Below, in pieces: positions 1-20,411 of a DNA stretch of 34,778 nt (positions within the stretch are counted from its first letter, which is position 1; every line of letters begins with the position of its first letter). The notes under the pieces were generated by a model that was not told where the DNA came from, did no database searches, and worked only from the letters and a program-made list of their open reading frames with translations. The translations under genes and the position numbers were made by a program. Source of the stretch: Beroe ovata (Eukaryota > Ctenophora > Nuda > Beroida > Beroidae); assembly GCA_946803715.1 (NCBI GenBank), contig CAMPET010000110.1, positions 1-34,778 of the forward strand, read 5' to 3'.

Positions 1-96
1 TTCAAACGAGGCAGAATAGCACGAGCCATTATGGCATGACAAATCAAGGGGCTGACAAGCCCCTAGCGGCATCTGTAGGTAATGTTACCCGTGCGA

Positions 97-125
97 GCAA
101 AAAGGGCCCGAAGGGCTCTTTTTGC
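97..125. repeat. Hairpin (inverted repeat, 13-nt arms)
   Basis: Positions 97-109 pair with 113-125 around a three-base loop, with one mismatch. The right arm ends in a run of five T, so it superficially resembles a bacterial terminator. In this eukaryotic context it is better read as part of the repeat-rich region. Confidence 0.6.
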
Positions 126-418
126 GAGCTCGCTCACCGAGGCGGCCCGAACTTGATATCCCGTCGATTTTTATCATAGAGACGCAGCAACAAAAATTTG
201 AAGGCAATCGGTTGANATACTATCTTTCCAGGCCACTTCCAGTATCCACAGCAGTTGTGAGTAACTGAGTTCTACTTTTTAGTTGTCTGGTGCGATGCAT
301 ACTAGATTGCTGATGGCGTGTGCGCTGCACACGTTGCGCGCCCCTGTTCTACTCAGTGTACTGAAAAGTCGTAGCGAGGCGCGGAGTATTTGGGTCATGG
401 TCACGTGCAGCGTGCGCC

Positions 419-452
419 TTCATCGAAGGCCGATGTTTCGGCCTTCGATGAA
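419..452. repeat. Perfect 15-bp-arm hairpin
   Basis: Positions 419-433 are the exact reverse complement of 438-452, separated by the loop TGTT. It lies immediately left of the larger inverted repeat 456-633, so the two may belong to one foldback element. Confidence 0.75.
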
Positions 453-455
453 CCG

Positions 456-633
456 GCGCGCGCGCAAGAAACAGTGGACATGGACAGATAACATCCGGCA
501 AAGCGCGGGAACATGATGGCGCGATGCAAGCCGCGAGGATAAGTTATATTAGCGGCGCGCGCGCAAAACGAAATTCTTTGTCAGAATCAGTTGCCGGATG
601 TTATCGCAGCTGTCCACTGTTTCTTGCGCGCGC
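456..633. repeat. Foldback element with about 43-bp inverted arms
   Basis: The left arm (about 456-501) and right arm (about 591-633) are reverse complements over most of their length. Both contain the GCGCGC run, the word AAGAAACAGTGGACA or its complement, and ATAACATCCGGCAA or its complement. A short central mismatch separates two well-matched blocks. The spacer is about 90 bp. This is the structure of a small foldback or MITE-like element. No target-site duplication could be assigned. Confidence 0.6.
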
Positions 634-772
634 ACCTTCGGTCAGGTAGCATCAGACAAGTTTTTTGTCACGCTCAGCAAGGTCGGAGTATAAAAACGGG
701 CACAGATTGTCGCGTCGATCGATGATAGACTCTGTCGAGAATTCCGTTGCGCGCGCAAACTTATTCTCAGAC

Positions 773-793
773 GCAAGCCGCTTCGCGGCTTGC
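773..793. repeat. Short perfect hairpin with dispersed relatives
   Basis: GCAAGCCGC at 773-781 pairs perfectly with GCGGCTTGC at 785-793 around TTC. The same 9-mer occurs at 526-534. A closely similar string, GCGGCTTGCGTCAGC, occurs near 28812-28826, far away in the window, which suggests a dispersed repeat family. Confidence 0.5.
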
Positions 794-1363
794 ATCAGCG
801 GTCTGGCATCGCCCGACAAGGCACAGAACGAAATTTTAGACAGTGGACAGGGTTTTTCATCGATCGACAATGGCGATACTATCATTGATAGGCTTTTGAT
901 TTTGTCATCTATGGTATTTTATTTTGATGTCTCAAAAGAATCTTTCTTTTCTGAAATATATGTTTTCATGAAATACATGTATTTTATTTGCTTTTAATCT
1001 TTATTGTGCTTTGTCTTTGTGTAATAGTTAGCACTACTTAGTGCAATCAAATTTGAATGTCCTATAATCATTATTGGTACCTATCCACTCTAGTATAACA
1101 GAAGATTGAAGGTCCTACCTACTTAGATAGAAAATCTAGATTCAATGATAATCTGAAGAGTCACCCCTTTGTTGCAAAGAAAAGGGGCATTAACATTTAT
1201 TAGCTGTTTCCTTCCTCCAAATGTGATCGTATTTTTGAATTCATTCTTGGATTCATTGTTGGACACTCAATGGCTATGAATGTTTGTTTTTCAGTGTTTT
1301 ACAGAATCATGATGGTTGAATACCATTATCCTTTTATTTTATTTATTTATTTAGGTATAGTTA

Positions 1364-3525
1364 ACATTGTATAATTAATGAAATGCTCACTCTCACTTAA
1401 AGATGATTTGTAGACAGCTCACAGCCATTTTTCATATTGTGGTTTTGAGTTCAATCCAATTCTTCTTTCAGTTTCCCATATGACATATCTAATGCTTGAT
1501 TATATAGATCAATGGTCAGAACAATATTGATGTTATGATTAGGAGGACTCAAACAATACACTTTGTCTCCCTTTATGTGTGATCATGATCCATTGAGATA
1601 TTTTGTTTGTGTCAGACATCAATGTATCAATCTACACTGTGGATTAATATCAATTGCGAACAGATTGTTTAGGTTCAAAACAGAATGGCCTCAAAAGATG
1701 AAAAATTTTCTATGGAAAACTTGACACACATTTGTACACTAGGTAAGTGAAACACCATCCATTCAATTACCATTGAACAGTCATGACAATGACCTCTCAA
1801 CACTGGCTCTCTATTGAGGATGAAGGATTGATTATAAATTTATTTGGATTGAGCAATGAGCCAATAAATTTTCAGAGGTCTGTGAGAACTTTCCATGAAG
1901 CATTGTGTCTTCATCTCATTACCTATTCCAGGAACTGGCACTTTTGGCAGAGTGATTCTTTCTCAGCATAATACCACAAAAGTATTTTATGCATTGAAGG
2001 TGAGAACATCATGCAAATGTCTTATCAAATTTTTCAGTATCAAAAGGCATTCAGTATGCCAATTTGGCAAAACGAATCATCTCTCATTCAAAATATGCAC
2101 CAATATATATCTGGCAGGTCATGAAAATGTCAGAGATATTACGGCTTAGGCAGTTGGAACATGTTAAGAATGAGAAAGAAATCCTACTCCAAGTTTCTCA
2201 CCCCTTCATAATCCAGCTGTGAGTAGCTGAGTGTGTATGTGTCTGCATTATTATACTACAGTGGTTTGTGGTATAAGAATAATACAGGAACTGTGTGAAG
2301 ACTCAATATTGTGGTGACCGTTTCTGTATGGTATTACAAGCAACACATACTCGTCATGTATGGTTTGAATTGATTCAAGTTGAGGAAGTTTGCTGCCAGA
2401 TCATGAGCAGCTGTGTGTGTACTGCATGTCAAAGAGTAAAGTAATGATACAACAGATTGATGAAGGAGCAGATTGAACCCACGCCGACTGCCCGATCATA
2501 ATCCGGTGATTTGATTGGACAATACCCGCAGCAAGCAGATATTGTCGTATTCTTATTGGATGATGTTGACGACAGACGACATTGGTTTTATTTTGCTCCT
2601 GGAACGATTACTCCAATTGATCAAGTTGGAGTATATTACTGTCTGTGTATGTCTGCGTGTGTACTCCTCAAGTATGATATACTGGATGTAGACCGGAAAT
2701 TCAACTCACTCTCACTCAACCAGTCACGGTCCATTGATTGAACCACGTGAACAGTGCTAACCAATCGTGCACCCAATCGGACGCGTTCGTGGGGGAACAT
2801 AACGGTTTCTAATGTAATTTTATTGACCATGCTGTATGGGAGGTAGAGTGAGGTAGAGTGAGCTATTTATAGTTCTCTTCAGTAAACAATCCTATTGAAG
2901 ACCTGTACAAATCGGCACAGCTCTCGCAGATGAGTGAATAATGATATCTCATTATTGATATCATCTATAAACCATGATTTCTGATCTTTTAGAACGAGTA
3001 TATTCAGAGCCAAAATAATGAGTAAAGTGCCTGTTTCACGAATCACCCCCGTCAATCGCATTCTATGAAAATGGCCGTAAGAGCCATCAATTCACCATTC
3101 AATAATGTGTGCTGTACTAAAAATAGGAGCATATAGGCACACACTTATCTTTATATATTTCATGAGCATTTTCAAGAAATTTATATCATATGTTTTACAG
3201 TGATAAGTGTTAATTGTGCAAATAAGACCAGACTATAGCTTTACCCATTATGTGCCCATTATGTGCGATAAACGACAACAATTGAGCATTGTTCTCATAA
3301 TACTATAATAGTAGAATATGTCTTCAGTCTTCAAGTTCACTAAGCGAATATAGCTGCGCACCTACTACATGCAGAGTGTATGTAAAACAAGAGTTCCTTT
3401 CATAAACGTTTCTTTTCGGTCTTCTTTCATCCTCAATACGGTAAAACGGTTTTTTTGTGGATCCTGTGTATTATATGAGTAATGAGTGCCTGTAAATGCT
3501 GCTACTTTAAATAGCGCATACCACA
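1364..3525. repeat. Tandem duplication, copy 1 (kinase exons 1-3)
   Basis: This 2,162-base block matches 3527-5684 nearly base for base. The differences are scattered single-base changes and a few small indels: about 7 bp near 1480, about 7 bp near 1856, and about 10 bp present only in copy 2 near 5171. The copies meet at the N at 3526. Divergence on the order of one percent and an N exactly at the junction fit two haplotypes placed side by side by the assembler as well as they fit a real recent duplication. Confidence 0.9.
1685..2218 (+). CDS. PRKX-like kinase, duplicated exons 1-3 (copy 1)
   Basis: Three short exons at 1685-1742, 1932-1999 and 2118-2218 encode the kinase N-terminus: the start, the glycine-rich loop GTGTFGRV, the VFYALK lysine and the region up to SHPFIIQL. 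All have GT-AG borders with matching phases (1, 0, 2). Each exon differs from its partner in copy 2 by one base (ATT/ATA, ACT/ACC, TTA/TTG), and all three changes are synonymous. This set either provides an alternative 5' end for the kinase gene or is the other allele misplaced in the assembly. Confidence 0.7.
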
Positions 3526-3840
3526 NACATTGTATAATTAATGAAATGCTCACTCTCACTTAAAGATGATTTGTAGACAGCTCACAGCCATTTTTCATAT
3601 TGTGGTTTTGAGTTCAATCCAATTCTTCTTTGAGTTTCCCATATCTAATGCTTGATTATATAGATCAATGGTCAGAACAATATTGATGTTATGATTAGGA
3701 GGACTCAAACAATACACTTTGTCTCCCTTTATGTGTGATCATGATCCATTGAGATATTTTGTTTGTGTCAGACATCAATGTATCAATCTACACTGTGGAT
3801 TAATATCAATTGCGAACAGATTGTTTAGGTTCAAAACAGA

Positions 3841-14829
<10,989 letters not shown>

Positions 14830-14947
14830 GGAGTGTTCATTGCTCAATTAAATTTGGTGGCAAATGTAATTGGACGCTTTTCTCCACATTTTACCTGTAA
14901 TATATGGCGAGTTAGGCACTTAATCTTGACAAAGCATGCAGATTGCA

Positions 14948-14953
14948 AATAAA
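14948..14953 (+). terminator. Polyadenylation signal, PRKX-like gene
   Basis: AATAAA lies about 120 bases after the kinase stop codon at 14827-14829, the expected place for the end of this transcript. Confidence 0.55.
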
Positions 14954-15168
14954 AGGAGACGCTTTTGTGTTTGTGTTTTCGAAATACAGCACACATGATC
15001 GGTGTTAAGTAGGTCTCTGTGGAATGTGAATACTGTACATAACAAAAAACTCGCGCATTCACATGATGATCATGATGATGTCCGGTCATGTTTTGTTCAT
15101 TTCACGTGTAATATTTCACGAGTAATAATTTCCAAAGTTTTACCATAGTTCAGGCTGCTAATTACCAT

Positions 15169-15885
15169 GGGATAGTTCACATATAACGTAATTCAGATTT
15201 TGCCATTTTTACCCCCTCCTCCCTCCGTAATCATTCGTAATCATTGCTAAACCCCCCCCTCCGAGGGAAATATTACGTAATCACACGCTGCAATTCCCCC
15301 CCTCTGACGGAAAGGTCTGTTAGGGACGGTGGATTACAAGCTAAATGGGGGCGGGGCAAAATGACTTTAGACTTGCTCAGTGTTCAGATCCCTAGGTCGA
15401 GGGGCAACCTTGGACATTTAGATCCAGGACTCGACAGACATGCTTTTGCCTGTAGGATGTTCATAGACTGGCCTGAAATAACCCTACAGGCTGCTTTCTG
15501 CTTTGATTGTGTGGTATGCCGACTGTTATTGACTGTATTGTAACCATTTAGAGTGGGATACTGAGTTTATACGCTCAGTAGAGAGGATACACAGTAAGTG
15601 TAAAGTGGTGTATGCTTCTTTGAAGGGAGTACAGTTACAACTATAAAACTATGTATAGGTGTATACATACAGTGAGTATAGTTATACGCTCATTAGAATG
15701 GAGCACAGTGAGTGCTAGAAATATGCAGTGAGTATACACTCGGTAGGATGGGGCCCAGAAGGCCAAGAATTTTAAAAATGTATTTATTACGTAATCATGG
15801 TCAAACCCCCCCCTCCGTAATCAAGCGTAATCATTTGGAAACCCCTCCCCCCATGGGCTAATTACGTAATATGTGAACGGTCCCC
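15169..15885. mobile_element. Non-autonomous DNA transposon with terminal inverted repeats
   Basis: The left end (GTTCACATATAACGTAATT at 15175-15193) is the inverted match, 18 of 19 bases, of the right end (AATTACGTAATATGTGAAC at 15860-15878). Outside these, GGGATA and GGTCCCC extend the ends. Just inside both ends are C-rich blocks followed by repeated CGTAATCA words (15197-15320 and 15785-15850), here in direct orientation. The middle (about 15545-15760) has degenerate repeats built on CAGTGAGTATA and CTCAGTAGA. No transposase is encoded, so it would depend on an autonomous relative. The superfamily and target-site duplication could not be fixed. Confidence 0.65.
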
Positions 15886-16063
15886 AATTATACAGATACT
15901 GCTTACCAATGCTTGTTACCGCCATGGCCATGGGCGATAATTAAAACAACACAATGATGACTTGTTTGACAAAGAAATATTGGGATACAATTGACATAAT
16001 GCACGACACGTGCACGTCTTCACGGTCACTGCAACTTCCAGTGACAGAGTGATCCTCCTCGCA

Positions 16064-18349
16064 CTATATCTTCACTGTTCCAGGGCAGTTGTGACAGGTT
16101 GCTGCACATCGGTTATCCCTGTAGTCCTGCTCATAACAATAGTATAACTTGCAGTTACCTTGCTTATCGGTGAATTTGTCACACCCGGGGTAGGGCTTAG
16201 GAACCTTGACTGGGTTAGGACAGCCGTGGCACGTAGCTTTGCATTTCCCATTGTGGTAGCTTGGAGAATAGGGGTCCTTAACGCAGGCCAGTTTGCTACA
16301 GGTGGTGACCGTGTCAGTGAAATAGTCACAGTCAGGGTGAGCTGGCCCGACATTGATTGGGTTCGGACAGAAGTTGCACGTCCCCATGCACTGGCGTTTA
16401 ATGTTCTCTTTGTAACAATGGAATAAACTACACGATGCTCGGGTGTCCGTTATATTGGGACAGCTGGGATGGGGCTCCGGAACTTTGACTGGAACTGGAC
16501 AGTTATTGCATGTGGCTTTACACTTACCACCTGTTATATGTTCTGGCCAAGTGAAGCAACGCATCCTATCACAGTAATCCACAAGGTCTGTGAAGTGCTT
16601 GCAGTCAGGATGGACAGGCCCCAGCTTGATGGGCTCCGTGCATCGGTTACAAGTCCCCTGGCATTTTCGGATGTTATTTTCATTGTAGCAATCCTCCAGC
16701 TTGCACCCGACCTTGAAGTCGGATAGATTAGCGCAGTTCTCAGCAGGTGGGATGTACTTGATAGGGTTGGGACAGTTGTTACACGTTCCTTGACACTGTC
16801 CTACATTATACCTTGCGCTATCTCCGAAGCACACCATCCGGTCACAGTCATCTCTGTTATCTGTGTACTTGTCACAGTCGGGGTGAACTGGTCCCAATTT
16901 CAGAGGTTCAGGGCATCTGTTACAAGTACCTTGACAATTTCGAGCATAGCGTGGCCTGTAGCAGCTAGCCAGGTCACAGTCTCGCATGGTATCTGTCAAT
17001 GTGTCACAGTCTGGATGAGGGGCGACTTCCTTCTTCGGGATAAGACAGCCGTTACATGTTCCATTGCATGTTCCATGCTTGTACATATCGCCTGTGGAAG
17101 GCTTAAGACAAGAAACTCTATCACAGTCATCACTGATGTCTGAGAACATATGACAGTCTGGATGCGGGTCTGGGAACTTGAACTTCACGGGACAGGCGTT
17201 GCAAGTTGCTTCACACAACTCATTCGATCCTCCGCACTTATTGAAATCACATGAGTATGACTTGTCTGTTAGGTTAGGGCAGTTTGGATGGGGTTCTGTT
17301 GCTGTGTAGTTGTATACAGCGGGGTCATTCACAGCCAGACGGTCATCGGCCCCTGTAGCAACCATGATTGGGTATGAGCTGTACTTCCAGAGCTGGCAGT
17401 TGTCGTGGTTACGGGCAAATTTCACAAAGCCATGCTCGCCCCAGTCTTTGCCAAATGAGTTTTTACCTACCACATAATCGGCAGTGTAACCGACCAACAT
17501 TATGGCATGATTTGGCTCTGCGAAGCAGGAAGTGTCTCTCAAAACACCATATTGATAGTGCATGAAAGCGTCAGTTGCCTCGAAAGCAGCTGTCACGGCA
17601 GTGGTTGACAGTGCCTCAATGTTTGCTTCCTCACCACCAGCCACAGTCTGGTATCCAGTTATCTCTCCGGCGAGCATGTAATTGAGCTTTCGGTCAGAAT
17701 CGCACATGCATGTCAGTCCAAAGTATTGATACTGGTGCCATCTATTCCAGCCCAGCCTGTCAGTCTTCTGAACATACTGGTAAGCGTCGTTGTACGATCC
17801 ACCCGTGCAGCCATCTTGCCCGTATGGGTAGACACAATCCAAGAACTCTTGCGACGAGAACGTCCGCAATGTTCCTGTAACTAGTTTGTACTGGAAAGAT
17901 ATCACTGAGGCCGCAGATAGAGCCCAAGATGAGCCACATTTCATCTGGTGCTCCGGTTCTGTGATATATCCATCATCTGTCCATACCTTCTTTTCCGGCA
18001 GAAGGGAGAGGTCAGGGGCCAGTGCAGGTGCTGGGTTCTCTGCTATGAGTGAAATGTTGAGCCCAAAGTATGCCCGCTTTTCCTCAGCACTGAGCACAGA
18101 AAACTCGTTTAAGGTATACACTGCACTGCTCCTGCTGTCAGAATTGAGCTGTGCAACCAGTGCTGCGGACTTCTTGAAGTTGGCAAACCTCCCAGAGTCC
18201 TCCTCAGGCTGGTAGAAGAGGGAGTTCACCGATTTATACTCTCGGTATAAGTTGGCTGTCTCGGTATTGGATTTTAGAATGGAGTTGAAGGAGTCGTCAG
18301 CATTGGAGACGGCTAGGACCGACGCTGCCAACACAATTATTGTGAACAT
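16064..18349 (-). CDS. Papain-family protein with catalytic Ser and nine ShK domains
   Basis: A single-exon gene of 761 residues. Residues 1-17 are a signal peptide. About 30-100 is an I29-type inhibitor prodomain, with NEFSVLSAEE near its end. The C1A domain starts near 120. The active-site block reads KCGSSWAL, so position 141 is Ser (codon TCT) instead of the nucleophilic Cys. His281 (NHAIMLVGY) and Asn297 (KNSFGKDWG) are kept. From about 353 to the end come nine ShK-type units of six cysteines, each starting near HPDC and ending TCxxC. A Ser nucleophile in a papain fold is known in sponge silicateins and some Plasmodium SERA proteins. Whether this protein is catalytic, binding-only or inactive cannot be told. 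It is a paralogue of the gene at 20412-21752, which is transcribed away from it, and a TATAAG on the minus strand lies at 18400-18405. Confidence 0.9.
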   Translation of the reverse strand: MFTIIVLAASVLAVSNADDSFNSILKSNTETANLYREYKSVNSLFYQPEEDSGRFANFKKSAALVAQLNSDSRSSAVYTLNEFSVLSAEEKRAYFGLNISLIAENPAPALAPDLSLLPEKKVWTDDGYITEPEHQMKCGSSWALSAASVISFQYKLVTGTLRTFSSQEFLDCVYPYGQDGCTGGSYNDAYQYVQKTDRLGWNRWHQYQYFGLTCMCDSDRKLNYMLAGEITGYQTVAGGEEANIEALSTTAVTAAFEATDAFMHYQYGVLRDTSCFAEPNHAIMLVGYTADYVVGKNSFGKDWGEHGFVKFARNHDNCQLWKYSSYPIMVATGADDRLAVNDPAVYNYTATEPHPNCPNLTDKSYSCDFNKCGGSNELCEATCNACPVKFKFPDPHPDCHMFSDISDDCDRVSCLKPSTGDMYKHGTCNGTCNGCLIPKKEVAPHPDCDTLTDTMRDCDLASCYRPRYARNCQGTCNRCPEPLKLGPVHPDCDKYTDNRDDCDRMVCFGDSARYNVGQCQGTCNNCPNPIKYIPPAENCANLSDFKVGCKLEDCYNENNIRKCQGTCNRCTEPIKLGPVHPDCKHFTDLVDYCDRMRCFTWPEHITGGKCKATCNNCPVPVKVPEPHPSCPNITDTRASCSLFHCYKENIKRQCMGTCNFCPNPINVGPAHPDCDYFTDTVTTCSKLACVKDPYSPSYHNGKCKATCHGCPNPVKVPKPYPGCDKFTDKQGNCKLYYCYEQDYRDNRCAATCHNCPGTVKI

Positions 18350-18374
18350 CTTGTCACTATAGTAGCTCGACGGA

Positions 18375-18600
18375 AATTGATGTTTCTCAGCGGTAACTCG
18401 ACTTATAATGAGGACCAGCAGCAGGAGCTACGATTCTTAATTAGGTGAGTTAATCTTGTTATCACATCGTGACGACTTGGGCAGCCATCTGCCCACCAAC
18501 GATAAACAATGCTAACTGTCAGATAGGCGTTATCTGTCACCTTGTCATAATAAGTCAGCCTCCTAATCTTATAAGGTATAGAATTGTGAAGGGGCAGTGA
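18375..18600. promoter_or_regulatory. Protease control module, copy A
   Basis: Begins at TCTCAGCGGT. It contains CTTGTTATCAC (18455-18465, GATA-type), GATAAACAATGCT (18501-18513, FOX-type) and CAGATAGGCGTTATCTG (GATA-type pair). These words recur in the same order in copy B. It lies directly upstream of the nine-ShK gene and overlaps its candidate TATA box. Binding is inferred from core motifs only. Confidence 0.5.
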
Positions 18601-18865
18601 TGTTTCTCAGCGGTGACTAAAATTGACTTTGAGGATCAGAGACAGCAGCTACGATTCTAGTTTAGAGGAGGAAATCTTGTTATCACTCAGGAATTGGATT
18701 AGCTAAGAATACACGTAACAAACAACACACCTGGGATTGGCTTTACTATGCTCAATATGGTCATTCTCGATAAACAATGCTATCTGTCAGATAGACGCTG
18801 ACTACCAACTTGTCACGCAAGTCAGTCTCTTAATAGAATTTCATAATAGAATTGTGAAGGAGCAG
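18600..18865. promoter_or_regulatory. Protease control module, copy B
   Basis: The same order of words as copy A: TTTCTCAGCGGTGAC, GAGGATCAGAGACAGCAGCTACGATTC, CTTGTTATCAC (18676-18686), a CACGTAACAAAC segment, CTCGATAAACAATGC (18766-18780), and CTGTCAGATAGACG. It ends with AGAATTGTGAAGGAGCAG, which matches the end of copy A (AGAATTGTGAAGGGGCAG). Confidence 0.5.
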
Positions 18866-20059
18866 TGGTTGAGAGGAATCTCAGATAATTCCCCCTATTT
18901 CAGATAATTCCCCCCATGGTAAGGGAATTATCCAAATCATCAGTAAAAATAATCCACCAAAAGTTTTATTACTTGAATCGACTCCGGACTCCCCCAAGAG
19001 TCCCCAAGAAATTTCTAAAATTCAGAACCTTGGGCGTAACTCAGGGTGGCCACGCCCATTTTGGACCGTGGGAATTTCCCAGCAAAATTGTGTTCTCACA
19101 ATTTTTATGGAAAATGGACTTTTATTTTAACTTTTTTGACCCCCAGAAAACGGATAAAAGTCTTTAACCCTAAACTTCTTATCTATACCCTACTTGAATC
19201 GTTAATTACCCCAGAAACCAAATGAAAGTGGTATTGAAGTGATGAGAGCTTCCGTTCTTAAGTTGTGACCACGCCCATGTTTCCACATATATTATCACGT
19301 ACATCGCAAAAAACACGATATTCTTGAAAAGTTGAGTTCTACAACGTTTCATTGACAACAATCGATATTACAGTAATGAATTTCTTAAGGCCCTCAACTA
19401 ATTATCCCTCAGCAAATAATCCGACCTGTACATGTTTTAGTCCCTAATTTGGTCCCTGATTCGTGTCACCGTTTCCTTTGAATCAGCCTACGCAGGATAT
19501 AGTATCCCCTCCATGGTCTTACACCTGCATCTCCTTCATAAAATCACACATCCACTCCACTTGTGTTAATAAGGGTGATCAAAAGACCGGTTATTGACCA
19601 TTGACCGCTGTGCCATCTGGAAGATCATTTCAAATATGCTCGGAAGATCATTTCTGGAAAATCATTTCAAATATGCTCATGCCTGCAAGATGTTTATCGG
19701 TTCAGCCTTGTTGTTCTGAGTAAGTATGGGCTTGTGGATATAGAAACGAAGGGTTGGATAAATGGAAAGTCAGTCACAATTGCGTCCTCATACCACTGAT
19801 CAATAACTTCACTATCAATAATATCAATATTCCTGATCAATAATTTCACAATTAAGTATCTGTCGCAAGTTCGAAGTGTTTCCCCCCTGCTTTGATTCCT
19901 ATTCAGCATTTTCCTGGTGTGTGACTAGTTGATGTTCATATTGACAGGTAATGTCTAACATAACAACATGGCGTGGCAACAACAACTAAACAAATTATAC
20001 CACCCGGAGTTAGAACGTTTCACACCCAGCAGCTAGTGGAGTACTGAATGGGAAATCAG

Positions 20060-20310
20060 ATTAGGAGGACACGCGTAACAAACATGACAAAAATCCTGGA
20101 CCTGACCTGAACATCTGCTCACCATCATTCTCGATAAACAATGCTAACTCAAACTGTCAGATAGGCGCTAACTGTCAACTTGCGGTGAATTGACTATTAC
20201 ATTGAGGATCAGAGACAGGAGCTACGACTCAAGTTTAGACTTAGAGGAAATCTTGTTATCACTCAGGAATCGGATTAGGAGAATACGCGTAACAAATATG
20301 ACAACACCTG
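20060..20310. promoter_or_regulatory. Protease control module, copy C (one and a half units)
   Basis: CACGCGTAACAAACATGAC (20070-20088), CTCGATAAACAATGCTAAC (20130-20148), CTGTCAGATAGGCGC (20154-20168), then GAGGATCAGAGACAGGAGCTACGA, CTTGTTATCACTCAGG (20252-20267) and a second ACGCGTAACAAA. This is the same set as copies A and B, cut at a different point, placed just upstream of the intact protease gene. Confidence 0.5.
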
Positions 20311-20325
20311 GACCCACACAATACT

Positions 20326-20331
20326 TATAAG
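20326..20331 (+). promoter_or_regulatory. Candidate TATA box, intact protease gene
   Basis: TATAAG, 86 bases upstream of the preferred start codon at 20412. The paralogous gene on the other strand has the same TATAAG word in its promoter. Confidence 0.4.
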
Positions 20332-20411
20332 ATGATCTCGGCAAGGGGGCAAACCATTTGGAATCATCCTACTTCTCAACCATTCCATACCAAGCCGAGC
20401 TTGACTCAGAT

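Larger units (their letters stand above)
1..1363. other. Repeat-rich stretch without a recognised gene
   Basis: No reading frame here looks like a conserved protein. The left 900 bases hold several GC-rich hairpins (listed separately) and runs of alternating GC such as those near 456-465, 552-564 and 748-757. A single N lies at 216. From about 900 to 1363 the DNA is AT-rich and unremarkable. If the kinase gene starting at 1685 or 3841 has an untranslated first exon or promoter, it could lie here, but I see no decisive signal. Confidence 0.5.
18350..20411. other. Intergenic region between the divergent protease genes
   Basis: It holds several copies of a FOX/GATA-site module (18375-18600, 18600-18865, 20060-20310; listed separately). 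The middle (18880-20040) has repeated words such as CAGATAATTCCCCC (twice near 18885-18915) and CCACGCCCAT (near 19050 and 19270), with no recognised gene. Confidence 0.6.

Noticed and set aside
97-125. Hairpin followed by T run as a rho-independent terminator
   Set aside because: The window is clearly eukaryotic, and there is no gene ending before it.
665-997. 110-codon open frame on the plus strand
   Set aside because: It lies across the foldback repeats and reflects their GC-rich words. There is no domain, no splice context, and an overlapping frame exists on the other strand.
2511-2830. Paired short frames on both strands, repeated at 4660-4979
   Set aside because: They recur only because the 2.16-kb block is duplicated. 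They lie in the introns after kinase exon 3 and carry no motif.
15244-15543. 99-codon frame within the TIR element as a transposase
   Set aside because: It has no transposase motif and too little length. It spans C-rich subterminal repeats.
16160-17143. Plus-strand frames opposite the nine-ShK gene
   Set aside because: They are mirror frames caused by the repeated ShK coding sequence on the minus strand.
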